This document shows positions 1-9,284 of a stretch of 64,000 bases of DNA, piece by piece. Origin of the DNA: Mycobacterium sp. URHB0044 (lineage in GTDB: Bacteria > Actinomycetota > Actinomycetes > Mycobacteriales > Mycobacteriaceae); NCBI RefSeq assembly GCF_000620625.1, contig NZ_JIAW01000018.1, forward strand, positions 62,001 through 126,000. The letters run 5' to 3'. The stretch's first letter is position 1. The number at the start of each line of letters is the position of its first letter. The notes beneath the pieces were generated by a model that worked only from the letters and a program-made list of their open reading frames with translations, did no database searches and was not told the origin of the DNA. The translations under genes were made by a program, and so were the position numbers.

Positions 1-827
1 TCGCCGTGGTCACGGGGGCTAGTCGCGGCATCGGCCGCGAGGTCGCCCTCCGCCTGGCGTCCGCGGGTGCATCGGTCGCGCTGCTCGCCCGCACCGAGAC
101 GCCGAACCCGAAGATCGCGGGCACACTCGGCGACACCGCTGCCGCCATCGAGGTCGCCGGCGGTCAGTCCTTGCAACTGCGCTGCGACGTCCGCGACTCC
201 GATGCCGTTGCGTCTGCCATGGCCGCGACGATCGACCAGTTTGGCGGCATCGACATCGTCGTCAACAATGCCGGAGCACTCGATCTGCGCGGTTCGGACA
301 AGCTGTCCCCCAGCACCTTTCGCCGCCTCTTGCAGATCAACGCCGAGGGCGCGTACGCGGTGGTTCATCACGCGCTGCCATGGCTTCGCCAGTCCGACAA
401 CGCACACATCGTCAACGTCTCCCCGCCGCTGAACCTGGCACCCGCGTGGGTCGGCGCGCACGTTGCGCACACCGTGGGCAAGTACGCCGAGAGCCTGCTC
501 ACGTTGGGGTGGGCCGCTGAGTTCGCAGCCGTTCCGATCGCGGTGAACTCGATCTGGCCCGCCACCACGGTCGCCAGTACCGGGATGATGACCGCGATGG
601 GTGAGGCCGTGGTCCGCGCGCAGGGCCGTTCGCCTCGCATCATGGCCGACGCCATCCTCGCGCTGGTCACCCGACCAGCCGGGCAGTGCTCCGGGAACTT
701 CTACACCGACGCCGACATCTTGGCCGACGAGGGCGTATCCGAGCTGTCCGAATACCGCCTTGCGGCACGTGAAGAGGACCTGGTTCCGAACTTCTACCTG
801 GCCTCGTCTCCCCTGCCGGCAGTCTGA
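1..827 (+). CDS. HSDL2-like short-chain dehydrogenase/reductase, 5' end outside window
   Basis: NAD(P)-dependent SDR, cut by the left edge. The reading frame is open to base 3 (Ala-Val-Val-Thr-Gly), so the GTG at 6 is an internal Val and only a few N-terminal residues are missing. The cofactor motif TGASRGIG and the NNAG motif are intact. The stretch NVSPPLNLAP and the later AVNSIWP resemble HSDL2-type hydroxysteroid dehydrogenase-like proteins. The odd point is the active site: where the family has Tyr-x-x-x-Lys, this protein reads His-Thr-Val-Gly-Lys, with the His codon CAC at 468-470. The Lys is kept. The enzyme may be inactive or have altered chemistry. It converges on the mce operon and may belong to a cluster continuing to the left. 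Confidence 0.85.
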   Translation, partial: AVVTGASRGIGREVALRLASAGASVALLARTETPNPKIAGTLGDTAAAIEVAGGQSLQLRCDVRDSDAVASAMAATIDQFGGIDIVVNNAGALDLRGSDKLSPSTFRRLLQINAEGAYAVVHHALPWLRQSDNAHIVNVSPPLNLAPAWVGAHVAHTVGKYAESLLTLGWAAEFAAVPIAVNSIWPATTVASTGMMTAMGEAVVRAQGRSPRIMADAILALVTRPAGQCSGNFYTDADILADEGVSELSEYRLAAREEDLVPNFYLASSPLPAV

Positions 828-840
828 CGGCGAGTCGGCT

Positions 841-1302
841 CTACAAGGTAGCGGTGTACGGCCCCTGCGTAGCGCAGACCGAGACGTACAGCGGAGCGGC
901 CGACCCGCACCCCGTCCCCGTGCTCTTATACGTAGCGCCGGGACGATACGGCGCGAAATACACCTGCGCGGGGTTGTACCCGCCCTGATGGACGCATTGC
1001 GGTGCCGCGCCACCTCCCTGGAGTTCGACGCACACCGTCAAGTCGTTGGGCAAGATGCCGTCGGTGCACGGCAACGACGAGAACGTGGCGGACACCATCT
1101 GGTGTCCGGAGACCTCGACCAGGAACGGCTTCGACAGCGTGTAGACGCACGACGGCTGTCCTTGCCCGTCCGCCGGCTCGGCGTACGCGGTGGCACTGCC
1201 GCCAAGTGCGATCAACGCTGTGGCACAGACGAATCCGGCACCTACGGTTCGTGCCATCCTGTTGCTCACGGCGCCACCGGCGGCGCCAGCATCGATTGCC
1301 AT
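841..1302 (-). CDS. Small exported protein at the 3' end of the mce operon
   Basis: Function unknown; about 153 residues. A hydrophobic segment ending ALIALGGSATAYA followed by EPADG looks like a signal peptide with Ala-x-Ala cleavage. The mature part has at least six Cys, suggesting disulfides outside the cell. Start choice: ATG at 1302 is preceded by GAAGGA at good distance, which puts the start 37 bases inside mceF in another frame. A second ATG at 1257 (MARTVGAG) would give a cleaner signal peptide and a 9-base gap after mceF, but its ribosome site is weak. The position directly after mceF suggests cotranscription and an accessory role in envelope lipid import, which is inference from context only. 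Confidence 0.7.
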   Translation of the reverse strand: MAIDAGAAGGAVSNRMARTVGAGFVCATALIALGGSATAYAEPADGQGQPSCVYTLSKPFLVEVSGHQMVSATFSSLPCTDGILPNDLTVCVELQGGGAAPQCVHQGGYNPAQVYFAPYRPGATYKSTGTGCGSAAPLYVSVCATQGPYTATL

Positions 1303-2771
1303 GACCGTTCCTTCGGGCCGGTGCTCGCCAAGTTGGACTGCGTGTACACGTGACCATCTGGCCCCACGTACGTGCCCGTCGCCGGGTCGTATTGGACCGC
1401 TGCAATCGGCGCGGCCTGCGCTGGCGGCGGTACCGCAGCCGGAGGCGGCGCACTGGCTGGTGGCGCATCCGGGAAGTAGCCCGGCGGTACGGGCTCCCCT
1501 GGCGCGAACTCGGGGACACTCTGGCCCGACAACGTGGCGTTCGGGTCGCCCTTCCAGTTGAAGCCGTCGTTGAGCGGAACGTACTGTTCGTCGCTCTCGC
1601 ACAGCTTCACCGTGGCCGCCCGCTTACCAGGTTTCGTCTCGCACGGGATGTTGCGGGCGCCGCGCACGTTGTTGGGCGAATCCTGCGGAATTCGGCAGTA
1701 CAGCGTGCCCTTGGGTGCATCGGGGTAATCCTCGAGGCTGGCTGAGCGCATCTGCTGGGCCGGCAGGAATCCGGTGGTGCAAGGGACCGGCAGGTTCTCG
1801 TTGAGGTTGAAGCTCAGGAACTGCCCGCCTGCGTAGGCCCCCTTCGAGTTTCGGGTTGGCACACCGATGGCTTGTGCGAACGACGTGCCGGTCGGCAAGA
1901 GCACCAGGAGCTGTTCGATGTCGGCACGATAGGTCAGCCCGACCTGCCCGAGGCTGACGAGGTTGGCCAACACCACCGGAAGCGTCGGTTTCAGCCTGTC
2001 GAAGAGCGCTGTCACTTCGTCGGCCGCAGCGGGCGAGTTCTGGAGCACGCCGCGCAGCGCACCGTCGTTGTTCTTCAGCGAGGTCGTCGCGTCGGCGAGG
2101 TGGGCTGCCCAGGCCTGCACCGCATCCGCAGTGTCGGTCTGCGTGTCGAGGATCGGCCCTACGTTGTCCACGACGTTGTTCAACTCGGCGAGATTGGCCT
2201 TCGCATCACTCGCCAGCGCGGCGCCACCCTTGATGAATCTGGCGATTTCGGGGCCGAGCCCGGCGAACGCCGTGTAGCCCTCGTCGACGGCGGTCTTGAG
2301 GTTGTCCTGCGGAATGGCCTCCAGGCCGCGGTTGGTTGCATCGAGCAACGCGTTGATGTCCGGCGGCACAGAACTATTGGCGCTCGCCACGACGTCCCCG
2401 TTCTTGAGGGGCGCGGACGTCGAATTGCGCGGCAACAGCTCGACGTACTGCTCCCCGACCGCGCTCGCGCTGTGCACCTCGGCTTTGAGGTCCGACGGGA
2501 TCTTGACGTTCGAATTCAGGGAGAGCACTGCGTCGACACCGGAATCGGTCAACTTCACGTTTTTGACTTCGCCGACCTCGCTCCCGCGGTAGGTGACGTT
2601 GGCGCGCTCGTACAACCCGCCCGCCTCCGGAAGCTGAACCGTAACCTGGTACTGGCCGACCCCGAGAAGGTCGGGGACTCGGATGAATCCGAACACCATG
2701 ACGAGGACGGCCACCACCGAAATGGTGAGGAAGACCGCGATCTGTATCCAAATCCTTCGGGTCATCCGCAT
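1266..2771 (-). CDS. mceF: Mce family protein, MceF position
   Basis: Sixth Mce subunit of a lipid importer. An N-terminal membrane anchor (about residues 8-30) is followed by the MlaD/Mce domain with the family pattern around VTVQLPEAGGLYERANVTYRG, a long helical section, and a Pro-rich C-terminal tail. Mce proteins form a hexameric, tunnel-forming assembly that carries hydrophobic substrates across the periplasm to YrbE permeases. It starts one base after the mceE stop, so it is probably translationally coupled. The operon cannot be given an mce number from sequence alone. Its 501 residues are typical for MceF. Confidence 0.93.
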   Translation of the reverse strand: MRMTRRIWIQIAVFLTISVVAVLVMVFGFIRVPDLLGVGQYQVTVQLPEAGGLYERANVTYRGSEVGEVKNVKLTDSGVDAVLSLNSNVKIPSDLKAEVHSASAVGEQYVELLPRNSTSAPLKNGDVVASANSSVPPDINALLDATNRGLEAIPQDNLKTAVDEGYTAFAGLGPEIARFIKGGAALASDAKANLAELNNVVDNVGPILDTQTDTADAVQAWAAHLADATTSLKNNDGALRGVLQNSPAAADEVTALFDRLKPTLPVVLANLVSLGQVGLTYRADIEQLLVLLPTGTSFAQAIGVPTRNSKGAYAGGQFLSFNLNENLPVPCTTGFLPAQQMRSASLEDYPDAPKGTLYCRIPQDSPNNVRGARNIPCETKPGKRAATVKLCESDEQYVPLNDGFNWKGDPNATLSGQSVPEFAPGEPVPPGYFPDAPPASAPPPAAVPPPAQAAPIAAVQYDPATGTYVGPDGHVYTQSNLASTGPKERSWQSMLAPPVAP

Positions 2772-2772
2772 G

Positions 2773-3906
2773 TCAGGGCCCCTGGTTGAACTGGTAGGGC
2801 GCGACGAGCGGGTTTCGCGCGGTGTACGGGCTCGGCATCTGGCCGATCGTCCGGCCCCACTGCAATTCCAATTCCGTGAGCTCGCCTTCGAATCGAGTCC
2901 CTGTCAGCAGACCGGCATCGAGGCGGCTCAGCGTGAGATCGATGATCGCGGTGAGGTTTCCGGAATCGCCGCGCAGCCACTTCGCCAAGGTTGGGCGTGG
3001 AAACGGGAATGTCGCGAAGAAGTCCGCCGACCGGGTCAGCGCGGGGCCGGCGTCGGCAAGGGACTTCAGCACCGGACCGAGATCCTGAAGTTCCTTGACC
3101 AGGTTCTCCTTGGTCATGTTGACGGAGTCGGCGGCCAGTGCGCTGAACTTGCCTAGACTGTCGAGCGCGTCGACCAAATGGCTACGCTGGTCGTTGAGGA
3201 CGGCCAGCGCTTCGGGAATCGTCTTGAGCGCCTTGTCGACAACGGGCTTCTGCTCGGCGATTTGGCCCGCAAGTTTGTTGAGACTGTCGGAGGCGGCGAT
3301 GATGTCACCGGTCTGGTCGTTGAGGTAGCTGACGAACTTGTCGAGCTCACCGAGCAGGCTGCGCAGATCATCCTCACGCCCGTTGAATGCGGTGGCCAGG
3401 GTGCTGACGATGTCCTGGATTTGTCCGATGCCACCACCATTCAGCAATACCGAGACGGCGGCCAGGGTCTGCTCCGTCGATGGGTACGCGCCGGCCGACG
3501 ACAGCGGGATCACCGCACCGTCCTTCAACTTGCCCTCTGGCGGCACGTCTTTCGGCGCCGCCAATTCGACGTGCAGCGAGCCGAGCAGACTGGTTTGGCC
3601 GATCGTCGCCGTGGCGTTGGCGGGCAGGTCGACGTCGCCGTTGATCGTCATGGTCAGCAGCGCGTGCCAGCCCTGGCGCTGGATGTCGGTGACGTTGCCC
3701 ACGGTGACGTCACCGACGCGGACGCGCGAGTTCCGGTCGATGTTGTCGACGTCGGGTAGCTGAACCTGAATGGTGTAGGACCCCGCGCCTCCGCCCTTGG
3801 TACCTGGCAGCGGTAGCGAATTCGCCCCCCTCCAGTCGGAACATCCGGTCATGGCGATCACCATCGCCAGTGCGACGCCGATCAGCCGCAGCGGGCGGGC
3901 GATCAC
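2773..3906 (-). CDS. mceE: Mce family lipoprotein, MceE position (LprN-like)
   Basis: Fifth Mce subunit, 377 residues. The N-terminus carries a signal sequence ending in the lipobox Met-Thr-Gly-Cys (Cys22), so the mature protein should be lipid-anchored, as is usual for MceE/LprN. The Mce domain follows (VQLPDVDNIDRNSRVRVGDV). The helical region contains repeated heptad-like leucines, as in other Mce needles. The start is GTG, overlapping the mceD stop as GTGA, which implies translational coupling. Confidence 0.92.
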   Translation of the reverse strand: MIARPLRLIGVALAMVIAMTGCSDWRGANSLPLPGTKGGGAGSYTIQVQLPDVDNIDRNSRVRVGDVTVGNVTDIQRQGWHALLTMTINGDVDLPANATATIGQTSLLGSLHVELAAPKDVPPEGKLKDGAVIPLSSAGAYPSTEQTLAAVSVLLNGGGIGQIQDIVSTLATAFNGREDDLRSLLGELDKFVSYLNDQTGDIIAASDSLNKLAGQIAEQKPVVDKALKTIPEALAVLNDQRSHLVDALDSLGKFSALAADSVNMTKENLVKELQDLGPVLKSLADAGPALTRSADFFATFPFPRPTLAKWLRGDSGNLTAIIDLTLSRLDAGLLTGTRFEGELTELELQWGRTIGQMPSPYTARNPLVAPYQFNQGP

Positions 3907-5330
3907 GAGCCCGCTCCGCCGGGCACCATGAGTCCGGAGAGTCCGGCGTTGGGGTCCGTGTCCTGCACCGGCCCCGGCGGTATCGGGTCTGGCAGGCGGG
4001 CAGGCACGAACGGTGCATCCCCGTGATAGGGGTCGGCCGGTTCACCGAATTTGGTGAAGGGCAGGTTGGCCGGAGGCAGCGGACCGGGCGCACCCGGAGT
4101 GGCCGCCTCCGCCGCCAGCGCGGGACCTCCCTGCGCGGGTGCTGCGCCGGTGGGAGGTATGTAGTCCGGACGCAGCCGGTCCTCGCTGTAGGTGAGCTCG
4201 TTGGGCCGCGCGGACTCACCGACGAACGGGTTCATGCCGGCTGGCAGGAAGTTGTACTGCCGGTTCTTGATGATGGGCGCGAGGTACTGCACGCAGAGTT
4301 TCGCCGACTGCTCCGCACCGAGTCGCGATGCCGCTTGGATTGCGCCACAGAGGAACTGGATTGGGTTGGCGAGCTGGTTCACCGCCAATGCACCGGTGAA
4401 CGCACCCTGCGACGGCTGGTAGATGTTCAGGAAGTTCTGGAACGAGTTGGGGAAGACGTGCAAGGCCTGCTTGATGTCGTCCAGGCTCTGCACCAGCGTG
4501 GTCGAGACCTCACCGATCTTGTCCGTCGCCGTGCCGAGCGACTCGCGGTTGTCCGCGACGAACTTCTGAACGTCACCGACGACGGAGTCGACGTCCGATA
4601 CCGCCGATCCGAGCTCGTTGGGTCGGTCGGACAGTAGGCCCGTGGTAACCGCCAAGTTCTGATTGAGGTTGCGCATCAGGTCTTGGCTGCTCTGCAACGC
4701 CGAGACCAGGATTGAGATGTTCTTGATGGTGCCGAAGAGGTTCTTGCTGTTGTCGCCCAGCGCAGAGAAGGCGGCAGACAGCTTGATCAGGGTTTCGCGA
4801 ATGTTGGTGCCTTGGCCGCGGAGGTTGTCGGCGGCGGTGTTGACGAACGAACCCAGACTGCTGGTGCCGCCCGGTTCAGTGGGCTGCAGGGTGTCGGTGA
4901 GCCGCTCGAGTTGCTTACGGAAATCATCGAACTCGACGGGGACCGCCGTCCGGTCCTGACCGATGGAGGTGTTGTTCGCCAGCACCGGTCCGCCCGTATA
5001 GGCCGGCGTCAACTGAATCGCACGGACACTCACCAGCGACGGCGCGATGACGACGGCCTTCGCGTCCTGGGGCACCTTGTACTTGTCGTCGTACCAGAAG
5101 GCGATCTTGACCCGCTCGGCCTCCGGTTGGATGCTCTCGATCTTGCCGACCGGGACACCGAGGATCCGGACTTCGTCGCCGACGTAGACACCGTTGCTGT
5201 TGTCGAAGTACGCCACGACGTTCACGCGTCCGACGCCCGTGGCAGATCTGAATACCATCGCCAGTCCAGCGACCAGTGTCACGGCCAGCAGGATGGCGAG
5301 TCCGATCCGGGTGTATCGCGGGTTCCGCAT
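3903..5330 (-). CDS. mceD: Mce family protein, MceD position
   Basis: Fourth Mce subunit. It has a membrane anchor near residues 10-27 and an Mce domain (VVAYFDNSNGVYVGDEVRI and a following VPVGK turn). A long helical domain and a Pro/Ala-rich tail follow. I place the start at ATG 5330, overlapping the mceC stop as TGATG, because GGAAGGGGG lies at good spacing. GTG three bases upstream (5333) is the alternative. About 475 residues, usual for MceD. It acts as part of the periplasm-spanning lipid conduit. Confidence 0.92.
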   Translation of the reverse strand: MRNPRYTRIGLAILLAVTLVAGLAMVFRSATGVGRVNVVAYFDNSNGVYVGDEVRILGVPVGKIESIQPEAERVKIAFWYDDKYKVPQDAKAVVIAPSLVSVRAIQLTPAYTGGPVLANNTSIGQDRTAVPVEFDDFRKQLERLTDTLQPTEPGGTSSLGSFVNTAADNLRGQGTNIRETLIKLSAAFSALGDNSKNLFGTIKNISILVSALQSSQDLMRNLNQNLAVTTGLLSDRPNELGSAVSDVDSVVGDVQKFVADNRESLGTATDKIGEVSTTLVQSLDDIKQALHVFPNSFQNFLNIYQPSQGAFTGALAVNQLANPIQFLCGAIQAASRLGAEQSAKLCVQYLAPIIKNRQYNFLPAGMNPFVGESARPNELTYSEDRLRPDYIPPTGAAPAQGGPALAAEAATPGAPGPLPPANLPFTKFGEPADPYHGDAPFVPARLPDPIPPGPVQDTDPNAGLSGLMVPGGAGS

Positions 5331-6745
5331 CACTGTCCCCCTTCCGGAGCAGGTTGCGCCTCGTTGGGTGCTGGCGCGGTGACGTCGGCGCCGTTCGGAT
5401 TCAACTGCGGGCCGGTCAGCGGCTGCCCGGGTGCGGGCAGGTTGATCTGATTCGAAGGCGCGCCAGTCGTCGACGGATCGTTCGGTGGCACCTCCAGCGC
5501 GGGCGGTCCCGGCGGCGGCCCACCGGGCGCAGGCGCGGGCAGCGGCTCCCGATAGGGGTAGCAGCCTGGCCCGGGCAACGCGATGCCGGGCGGCCCACAG
5601 TGCTGATCTTCGGGATTGCCGGTGATGGCGTCGGGAAGGGTCATGCGCGGTTCACCACCCTGACCGGTACGGGGATACGGCATCGGAAGGCCCGGGGTGC
5701 CGGGCTGGCCGACCTGCGGATCGCTGCGCTGGGACGGTAGCAAGACGGTGGGGTCGAGTCCGAGGTCCTTGAAGGCGGCATCGATGAACGGTTGCACGAA
5801 CTGGCCGGGAAACAGGTTCGAGATATACGCCTTGAAGAACGGTCCCGATCCCACGGACTCCCCAAGCCCAGTCGCGTAATTGATGAGCCCCTTGATCGCC
5901 TTCTGCAATTGCTCCTTGTGGCCGTTGACGATCGCGAGCACACCGTTGAGCTTGTCCACCGCGGGCTTGAGGGAGTCACGGTTCTCGCCGATGAACCCCT
6001 TGATCTGCTGGGTAACCGCCGAGATGCTCCCCGATATCTGGTCCAGTGCTGCACTCTGGGACTGCAATTGGGCCAACAAGGCGTTGGTGTCCTGCACCAG
6101 CCTCAGCACTTGATCGCTTCTCTCCGAGAGCACGCCGGTGACCTTGTTCGCGTTCTGCAGAAGCTTGCGCAGCTCGCCGTCACGCTTGTCCAGCGTTTCG
6201 GAGAATCTCCCGATGCCCTCCACCGCTGCCTTCAGCGCAGGGGGCGTATCCGCGAACGTCTCGGACAACACGTCGAGCGAGGTGGACAACTGATCGGTGT
6301 CGAGCCCGCTGATGGCGCCCGTCAGATCCCCTAGCGCGTCGGGCAATTGGTAGGGCGACTGCGTGCGGTCCAAGGCGATGGGTTGACTCAGTTCCCCATC
6401 CCCGCGCGGGGTCACTTCGAGGATCTTCGAACCCAAGAGACTCTTCGTCTTGATGGCAGCCTCGGTGCGGTCTCCGATGCGGATGTCCTTGATGACGCTG
6501 AACTTGATCAGCACGCGAGGTCCGTCGAGGCTGATGCTGTCCACCGAACCGACCTTGAAACCCGACACCTGCACCGCGGCACTGGGAGTCAGCCCACCGG
6601 CCTCCGCGAAGTAGGCTTCGTACTGTGTGGTCTGGTCGAAACCAGGGATCTTCTGGTAGTTGAGGGCCAAGAGCACCAAGCCAAGAGTGAGGGCGGCACC
6701 GATCGCTCCGATGACGAACGGGTTGCGCTCCGAAAAGGACTTCAT
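5330..6745 (-). CDS. mceC: Mce family protein, MceC position
   Basis: Third Mce subunit, about 471 residues. An N-terminal anchor (FVIGAIGAALTLGLVLLAL) leads to an Mce domain with the typical AYFAEAGGLTPSAAVQVSG. A helical region and a C-terminal tail rich in Pro, Gly and Ala follow. Start: ATG 6745 overlaps the mceB stop as ATGA. GTG at 6757 would add four residues. Same operon and role as the neighbouring Mce subunits. Confidence 0.92.
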   Translation of the reverse strand: MKSFSERNPFVIGAIGAALTLGLVLLALNYQKIPGFDQTTQYEAYFAEAGGLTPSAAVQVSGFKVGSVDSISLDGPRVLIKFSVIKDIRIGDRTEAAIKTKSLLGSKILEVTPRGDGELSQPIALDRTQSPYQLPDALGDLTGAISGLDTDQLSTSLDVLSETFADTPPALKAAVEGIGRFSETLDKRDGELRKLLQNANKVTGVLSERSDQVLRLVQDTNALLAQLQSQSAALDQISGSISAVTQQIKGFIGENRDSLKPAVDKLNGVLAIVNGHKEQLQKAIKGLINYATGLGESVGSGPFFKAYISNLFPGQFVQPFIDAAFKDLGLDPTVLLPSQRSDPQVGQPGTPGLPMPYPRTGQGGEPRMTLPDAITGNPEDQHCGPPGIALPGPGCYPYREPLPAPAPGGPPPGPPALEVPPNDPSTTGAPSNQINLPAPGQPLTGPQLNPNGADVTAPAPNEAQPAPEGGQ

Positions 6746-7770
6746 CGCGGCGCGCACCTTCCCGAATCCTGACCTGCCATCTTGACGTACACCGGCTGGC
6801 CGCCCTTTCCATTGAGCTTCAGCACGATTTCACACAGGTAGAACGTGAAGTAGTCGCCATAGAGACCCTGCCGGTTCAGTATTTGGTACGAATCGGGCAA
6901 CGTGGCCAGCAGGTTGTCGACGTATTCCTTGTCGGCGACGACGATCCCCGCGGTGCGGTCGAGTTGGGGCACAAGGGCTTTCAGCGGAGGCCTGGCCTGC
7001 CTCAACAGATCCGCCACACCCGACGCCGCCGCGTTGGCATAGGCCACCGAGTTGCTGATGTCGCCCTTGCGTTCGCTCAGACCGGAAATCAATTGGGAGA
7101 GCGAGTCCACGGCCTTGGCGAATTGCGTGTTCTGGTCGCCGATGGAGCCGAGCACGGTGTTGAGGTTCGTGATGACCTCGCCGACCAACTGGTCGCGGTC
7201 GGCCAGCGTGTTGGTCAGCGCCCCGGCCTGCGTCAGGAACGAGTTGATGGTGCCGCCCTGTCCTTGGAACGCGCGGATCAGCTGATTCGTCAATGCGTTG
7301 ACCTGCTCGGGATTGAGCGCACGGAAGAGCGGACGGAATCCGCCGATCAACGCGTCGAGGTCTAGCGCGGGCGAGGTACGCGCCAGCGGGATGGTGTCAC
7401 CCGGGTTGAGCTTCTTGACGCCGCCGGCGCCCTCTTCCAAACCCAGGTAGCGTCCGCCGATCAGGTCGCTGTAGCGGATGACGGCTCTGGTGCCTTCAGT
7501 CAGCACCACCGAGTCGTCAGCACCGAAGACCACCAGCGCGGTCGTGTCCGGCTGGATGGTGATCTTCTTGACCTTGCCGACCTCGACGCCGGCGATCCGA
7601 ACGAATTGGCCGACCTCTAAACCCGTCACGTTGGTGAACTGCGCCTCATAGGTCTGTTCGTCCTGGAACCGCAACTCGGCGAACACGGCAAACATCGAGA
7701 AGATCCCGAACACGCACACGGTCAGGAAGATGGCAAGGCGCAATACCGCGCCACCCAAGTTATCCCTCAC
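6742..7770 (-). CDS. mceB: Mce family protein, MceB position
   Basis: Second Mce subunit, 342 residues, the usual MceB length. It has an N-terminal anchor (LAIFLTVCVFGIFSMFAVFA) and an Mce domain (AQFTNVTGLEVGQFVRIAG). Unlike its partners it lacks a long Pro-rich tail. It ends with a short Cys-containing segment that also holds Cys near residue 310. GTG start with GAGG eight bases upstream. A 55-base gap separates it from mceA, the longest gap inside this operon. Confidence 0.92.
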   Translation of the reverse strand: MRDNLGGAVLRLAIFLTVCVFGIFSMFAVFAELRFQDEQTYEAQFTNVTGLEVGQFVRIAGVEVGKVKKITIQPDTTALVVFGADDSVVLTEGTRAVIRYSDLIGGRYLGLEEGAGGVKKLNPGDTIPLARTSPALDLDALIGGFRPLFRALNPEQVNALTNQLIRAFQGQGGTINSFLTQAGALTNTLADRDQLVGEVITNLNTVLGSIGDQNTQFAKAVDSLSQLISGLSERKGDISNSVAYANAAASGVADLLRQARPPLKALVPQLDRTAGIVVADKEYVDNLLATLPDSYQILNRQGLYGDYFTFYLCEIVLKLNGKGGQPVYVKMAGQDSGRCAPR

Positions 7771-7825
7771 GGTCGAAACCTCTCATTGTGTTCGCATTGC
7801 GTTGGTTGCCAACGACTTTGGTCGA

Positions 7826-9280
7826 TCACTGACCCGGGATCGCCGGCGACGGTGGCGGCGGTCCCGGGGTTGGGTTCACCTCAGCGGGATTCGGCACCAC
7901 GAACGGTTCGGCGCCAAGCGCCGGAGGCCCGGGCAAGGGCGCACGGCCAGGCGGTGGGGCATCCGGCAGCCCCGGGTACAACGGAGTGCCGTCGGGTGCG
8001 TAGAGCTGGGCGCCGTACGGCGGTGCGCCGGGGTACGGGACCGGACCAGGCGCCGGAGGCCCGTCATAACGTCGCCGCGGGGGCTCGGGGTAGGCACGCG
8101 TGGTCGGCAGGTAGTACTCCGTGCCGGGGAATCCGATCCCCGGGTTGGGCCTGTTGTCGAGGCCCGTCCCAAAGCCGGTGTCGGTAATCAGTTGTCGCGC
8201 AGGCCAGTTCTTGGCCACGTCGGGAAGGGAGCCGCAACCCCCCGGCACCCCGCCCACCCCGCCCCTGGCGTTGGTGATCGGAAGGTTCTCGGGGTATCGG
8301 TACGGGTCGTCGCCGAGGAGCAACGCAGCATCGACGATGGCCGACTTGCCGTTCAGGCCGCCCGCGGCCTGACTGAAGCCAAGGTCGAGCACGTTCTTGC
8401 CGCCGACCAGCACGCAGGTCAGTTCAGGGTCGTACCGGTGCAGCAGCCCAGCGGTCGGCTCGAGGGTGTTGACCGCATTGACCAGGTTGTCCTTGTTTGG
8501 ACCGAGCAATTCGATGCCCTTGTTGGACAGTCCCGTAACACTGAGCAGCACCTTGTCCAATTGGTTGGACTGCTCCACGATCGTCGTACTGGTGGTGCTC
8601 GCGGCGTCCAGCACGGTGACGATGTTTTGAGCCGCCACTCCGTACGTGTCGCTGAACCCCTTCAAAGACTGCCAGTCGCGACGGACCAGCTCGGAACGCG
8701 AGTTCAGTTGTTGCAGCACCTGATTGCCATCCGTGATGGCCTGGCCGAACGTCTGGGCCTGACCACGCAAGCCATCACCGAAGGCGGAAAGCACGCCGTT
8801 CAGCTTGGCCGGATCGATTTGCTTGAGCACGCCGCTCAGGTTTTGAAAGACCGTGTTGACCTCGGTGCTGACGTTCTCCGATCTGATGACGGCACCGGAC
8901 TGAAGTCGCGCGGCGACGGGATGCTTGGGATAGATGAGGTCGACGTACTTCGCGCCGAACGCGGTGGTCGCCCGGATCCGCGCCTCGACGTTGGCGGGAA
9001 TGTACTGGGCTTGGTCGGGATCGATCTCGAGCTTGAGGTTGACCGAACCGGTGCCACTGCTGATGGTGCCGATCCGCCCCACCAGTACACCCCGCAACTT
9101 GACCTTGCCGCCCGGCTCCATGACCAGGCCTGCGCGGTCGGACGTCAGCGTCACGGGGACGAAGGAACGGAACGTCCCGGCGAACGCGGTCAAGGTCGTC
9201 ACGAGAACCGCCGCAATGACCGCGAAGAAGATCGCAGTCCACCACGCGGGGTGCAATCGGGAGTCGTCCTTCTCATCCAT
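7826..9280 (-). CDS. mceA: Mce family protein, MceA position
   Basis: First Mce subunit, 484 residues. It has an N-terminal anchor (about residues 13-33) and an Mce domain (VTLTSDRAGLVMEPGGKVKL). A helical domain and a Cys-containing globular part (one Cys in LTCVLVGG, another in PGGCGSLPD) follow. The last 90 or so residues are very rich in Pro and Gly, which suggests an extended tail reaching toward the cell surface. It lies four bases after yrbEB. Confidence 0.93.
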   Translation of the reverse strand: MDEKDDSRLHPAWWTAIFFAVIAAVLVTTLTAFAGTFRSFVPVTLTSDRAGLVMEPGGKVKLRGVLVGRIGTISSGTGSVNLKLEIDPDQAQYIPANVEARIRATTAFGAKYVDLIYPKHPVAARLQSGAVIRSENVSTEVNTVFQNLSGVLKQIDPAKLNGVLSAFGDGLRGQAQTFGQAITDGNQVLQQLNSRSELVRRDWQSLKGFSDTYGVAAQNIVTVLDAASTTSTTIVEQSNQLDKVLLSVTGLSNKGIELLGPNKDNLVNAVNTLEPTAGLLHRYDPELTCVLVGGKNVLDLGFSQAAGGLNGKSAIVDAALLLGDDPYRYPENLPITNARGGVGGVPGGCGSLPDVAKNWPARQLITDTGFGTGLDNRPNPGIGFPGTEYYLPTTRAYPEPPRRRYDGPPAPGPVPYPGAPPYGAQLYAPDGTPLYPGLPDAPPPGRAPLPGPPALGAEPFVVPNPAEVNPTPGPPPPSPAIPGQ

Positions 9281-9284
9281 CGTG

